From contig JAGWMT010000121.1 of assembly GCA_028871595.1 (NCBI GenBank), positions 1-9,115 of the forward strand: 9,115 nucleotides of DNA, given 5' to 3'. Below, in pieces: positions 7,280 through 9,115 of this stretch (position 1 is the stretch's first letter; the number at the start of each line of letters is the position of its first letter). The notes under the pieces are model-generated. The model saw nothing but the letters and a program-made list of their open reading frames with translations, did not search any database and was not told the origin of the DNA. Position numbers and translations under genes: made by a program. Origin of the DNA: Elusimicrobiota bacterium (lineage in GTDB: Bacteria > Elusimicrobiota > Elusimicrobia > UBA1565 > UBA9628).

Positions 7280-8497
7280 TTAAAGAATCTCCAGCAAGGC
7301 GAAGTGCAGGTACTCGGTCTCCGGCATGGCCAGAAGCACCGGATGGTCGGCGGACTGGCCGCGCAGGGCGATCATGCGGATGGACCGCTGGGCGCGGCTC
7401 TGGGCGTCGCGCAGCATCTTCACGAAGTCCTCGCGGGAGACGTGGTGCGAGCAGGTGGCCGTCGCCAGCAAGCCGCCCCGGGGCAGGGCCTTCATGGCCT
7501 GGGCGTTGAGCTTCGCGTAGAGGCGGATGGCCTTGGGCAGGTGCTTCTTGGCCGGGACCAGGCTGGGCGGATCCAAGACGATGAAGTCGGGACGGAACGG
7601 CTGCTGGTAGCCGGCGAAGGACTCCAGCGCGGCTTCCGCGTCGCCTTCGTCGAAGCTGACCGTGCCTTCCACTCCATTGAGCTTGGCGTTCTCCTTGGCC
7701 AAGGTCAGCGCGGGGCCGGAGCTGTCCAGCGCGAACACGCTCTTGGCGCCGGCCTTGGCCGCGTTGATCGCGAAGCCGCCGGTGTAGCAGTACAGGTCCA
7801 GCACGGAACGGCCGGCGAAATAGGGGCGCAGGAACGCGCGGTTGTCGCGCTGATCGAAATAGTGCCCGGTCTTCTGGCCTTCGCCGATGGCGGCGTTGAA
7901 GCGCAAGCCCCCCTCCACGATGGGAACGTTCTCCGGGACGACGCCGGTGAGGGTCCGGCACTCGAGAGGGAGTCCTTCCAGCGCGCGCGTGCGATGGTCG
8001 TTCTTCAGGTAGATGCCTTTCGGCTGGAGCAGTTCCTGAAGCGCGGCCGCCACCATGTCCAAGCGGCGCTCGATGCCGGCCGACAGGACCTGCAGTACCA
8101 AAATGGAGCCGTAGCGGTCCACCACCAGGCCGGGCAGGCCGTCGGATTCCCCGAAGCAGAGACGGTAGGCGTTCTCGCCGGGGCAGACTTTTTCGCGGTA
8201 GGCCATCGCGTCCTGCAGGCGCTTCTTGAAGAAGTCCTTGTCGATGACGTCCTTCGGGCTGCGCGTGAGCATGCGCCCCGCGATCAGGCTGTTCGGGTGA
8301 TAGAAGGCCAGGCCCAGCTCGTGATTGGTGGAGGTGACGATGACGGCCAGGTCGCCGGCCTTGGGCGGGACGTCGGCCTGAACGGCCTTGATCTCGTTGG
8401 AGAACACCCAGTTGTGGCCGGCGAGGAGACGCTTCTCCTGCGACTGGTTCAAGATGACGCGGGCCAAGGTCTGGGGGGCGGCGGCGGTGTCGGACAT
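7280..8497 (-). CDS. rlmI: RlmI-type 23S rRNA (cytosine-C5) methyltransferase
   Basis: A 405-residue SAM-dependent RNA methyltransferase of the RlmI/YccW family, whose characterised E. coli member makes m5C1962 in 23S rRNA. The N-terminus (about 11-80, LARVILNQSQEKRLLAGHNW) is the PUA-like RNA-binding domain. The central part has the family signature GEGQKTGHYFDQRDNR (205-220). SAM-binding motif I is VLDLYCYTGGFA (232-243), followed by FALDSS (255-260). Motif IV is VLDPPSL (307-313). The catalytic Cys is C349 in ATATCSHHVSREDF. Length matches the family (about 395-400). An in-frame ATG 43 codons upstream exists, but AGGAG stands about seven bases before the ATG at 8497 and homology begins just after it. 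It is first in a probable operon with the nuclease. The exact target base is inferred from the family. Confidence 0.92.
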   Translation of the reverse strand: MSDTAAAPQTLARVILNQSQEKRLLAGHNWVFSNEIKAVQADVPPKAGDLAVIVTSTNHELGLAFYHPNSLIAGRMLTRSPKDVIDKDFFKKRLQDAMAYREKVCPGENAYRLCFGESDGLPGLVVDRYGSILVLQVLSAGIERRLDMVAAALQELLQPKGIYLKNDHRTRALEGLPLECRTLTGVVPENVPIVEGGLRFNAAIGEGQKTGHYFDQRDNRAFLRPYFAGRSVLDLYCYTGGFAINAAKAGAKSVFALDSSGPALTLAKENAKLNGVEGTVSFDEGDAEAALESFAGYQQPFRPDFIVLDPPSLVPAKKHLPKAIRLYAKLNAQAMKALPRGGLLATATCSHHVSREDFVKMLRDAQSRAQRSIRMIALRGQSADHPVLLAMPETEYLHFALLEIL

Positions 8498-8532
8498 GGC
8501 GGTTCTCCTGGGGACTGCGAAACCCGGCCGAC

Positions 8533-8538
8533 ATTCTA
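8533..8538 (-). promoter_or_regulatory. Candidate -10 box of rlmI
   Basis: The minus strand reads TAGAAT (complement of 8533-8538), 35 bases before the rlmI start codon. The same hexamer precedes subtilase 2 and the divergent secreted-protein gene. No clear -35 hexamer is seen at 17 bases, so this is a weak call. Confidence 0.35.
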
Positions 8539-8609
8539 GCGGTTTTTTCCGGGGAGCGGCGTCCGGGTCTTTCGGGCCAAAAATGGACGGGCCCCTTGCC
8601 GGGACTTTT

Positions 8610-8627
8610 CGTGACGCGTTCGTCACG
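8610..8627. promoter_or_regulatory. Inverted repeat, possible operator between divergent promoters
   Basis: CGTGACG at 8610-8616 and CGTCACG at 8621-8627 form a perfect 7-base inverted repeat around CGTT. It lies between the two outward-facing TAGAAT boxes (8533-8538 and 8648-8653), the usual place for a regulator binding site shared by divergent genes. No specific regulator can be named. Confidence 0.4.
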
Positions 8628-8647
8628 CGGGGCTCAGGCCCCCGGGT

Positions 8648-8653
8648 TAGAAT
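8648..8653 (+). promoter_or_regulatory. Candidate -10 box of the secreted-protein gene
   Basis: TAGAAT at 8648-8653 lies 35 bases before the ATG at 8689, with the GGAGG ribosome binding site between them. The -35 region at 17 bases is not recognisable. The call rests on the hexamer and its position. Confidence 0.4.
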
Positions 8654-8688
8654 GAGTTCGTCGTCGAACTCTTCCGGAGGTACGATTC

Positions 8689-9115
8689 ATGAAGTCCGAG
8701 AAAGCCCTTTTGATCGCGGCCGCCCTCGCGCTCGGAGCCGGCGCGTCCGCCGCGCAGTCCGATCTGGGCGCCGCCTACGATTCCGCGCGCGCCGCCGTCG
8801 CCGCGGGTCGGTCCGCCCGCGCTCCCCTGCCCGTCAATCCCGCTCCGGAGCCGGCCGCCGCGTCGTCCGGAAACTCCTGCGCCGACGCCCGCGAATTGGA
8901 GACGTCCTTCGAGCTGACCGTGGCCTTCGCCAACGGCATGCCCGCCCGGGAGCTCCACTTCAAGTACGCCGGCTGCCGCGAGACCGGCCGCAACGACTAC
9001 CAGCCGCCGTACACCGAGCGAGACTACAAGGGCGAAGACGGCTACGCCCTGACGATCATCACCGACGACGGCGCCGCCAAGTCCGAAGTCCTGCTGTCCC
9101 ACGGCCGCGACTGGG
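8689..9115 (+). CDS. Predicted secreted protein of unknown function, N-terminal part (3' end outside window)
   Basis: The frame was translated by hand and stays open to the window edge, giving 142 residues. It starts MKSEKALLIAAALALGAGAS, a typical Sec signal peptide, with likely cleavage after ASA at 19-21. An Ala/Pro-rich low-complexity spacer (about 25-62) follows. The mature part (from about 63) has C64 and C96, which may form a disulfide, and alternating polar/hydrophobic segments such as TSFELTVAFANG and YALTIITDDGAAKSEVLLSH that suggest a beta-rich domain. No catalytic motif is recognised. GGAGG at 8676-8680 is eight bases before the ATG at 8689. It is divergent from rlmI. Codon usage is strongly GC-ending, like the host-type neighbours. 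Confidence 0.85.
   Translation, partial: MKSEKALLIAAALALGAGASAAQSDLGAAYDSARAAVAAGRSARAPLPVNPAPEPAAASSGNSCADARELETSFELTVAFANGMPARELHFKYAGCRETGRNDYQPPYTERDYKGEDGYALTIITDDGAAKSEVLLSHGRDW

Noticed and set aside
7032..8534. 500-codon minus-strand frame over rlmI and the nuclease start
   Set aside because: It is a frame-shifted shadow of two well-supported genes with matching ribosome binding sites and full motif sets; its product is Arg/Pro/Gly-rich.
8541..8600. GGGCC repeats and the T-run near 8543 as a terminator
   Set aside because: No stem of useful length precedes the T-run, and the position upstream of both divergent genes does not call for a terminator.
8647..9102. 151-codon minus-strand frame opposite the secreted-protein gene
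   Set aside because: The plus strand has a ribosome binding site, signal peptide and host-like codons, while the minus frame is Gly/Val-rich and has no start context.

Overview
The window is GC-rich bacterial chromosome from an unidentified lineage. Three predicted secreted proteins begin with Sec-type signal peptides, so the cell exports proteins. The composition and gene mix would fit a high-GC Gram-negative phylum (Elusimicrobiota or Myxococcota are guesses), but no marker in the window settles this.

Layout from left to right. (1) Positions 1-493, minus strand: the N-terminal part of a diacylglycerol/lipid-kinase-family protein, cut by the window edge. (2) Positions 490-1794, minus strand: an unrecognised 434-residue helical, HEAT-like protein. 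Its stop codon overlaps the lipid-kinase start (ATGA). (3) Positions 1884-2978, plus strand, divergent from it: a DUF222-like/HNH endonuclease. Genes 2 and 3 are visibly less GC-rich than their neighbours and may be an accessory block. (4) Positions 2975-5636, minus strand: two tandem, paralogous, secreted subtilisin-like serine proteases with complete catalytic residues. A strong intrinsic terminator ends the second one in transcription order and lies inside the 3' end of the HNH reading frame. The spacer between the proteases carries a dense cluster of a GGCCTA(G) motif. (5) Positions 5806-6003, plus strand: a 65-residue basic protein of unknown function behind a clear sigma-70-type promoter. 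(6) Positions 6007-8497, minus strand: a likely two-gene operon of an RlmI-type 23S rRNA cytosine methyltransferase followed by a RecB/Cas4-like PD-(D/E)XK nuclease with four cysteines typical of an Fe-S cluster. (7) Positions 8689 to the end, plus strand: the start of a predicted secreted protein of unknown function.

Most genes look like ordinary housekeeping or secretion functions. I do not see a clearly recognisable new defence or biosynthetic system. The parts most worth a second look are the unknown HEAT-like gene coupled to a lipid kinase, the GGCCTAG motif array between the proteases, the near-identical DNA tract shared by the two proteases, and the terminator embedded in the HNH coding sequence. 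No tRNA, rRNA, CRISPR array or insertion sequence was seen. No gene-free stretch exceeds 300 bases.
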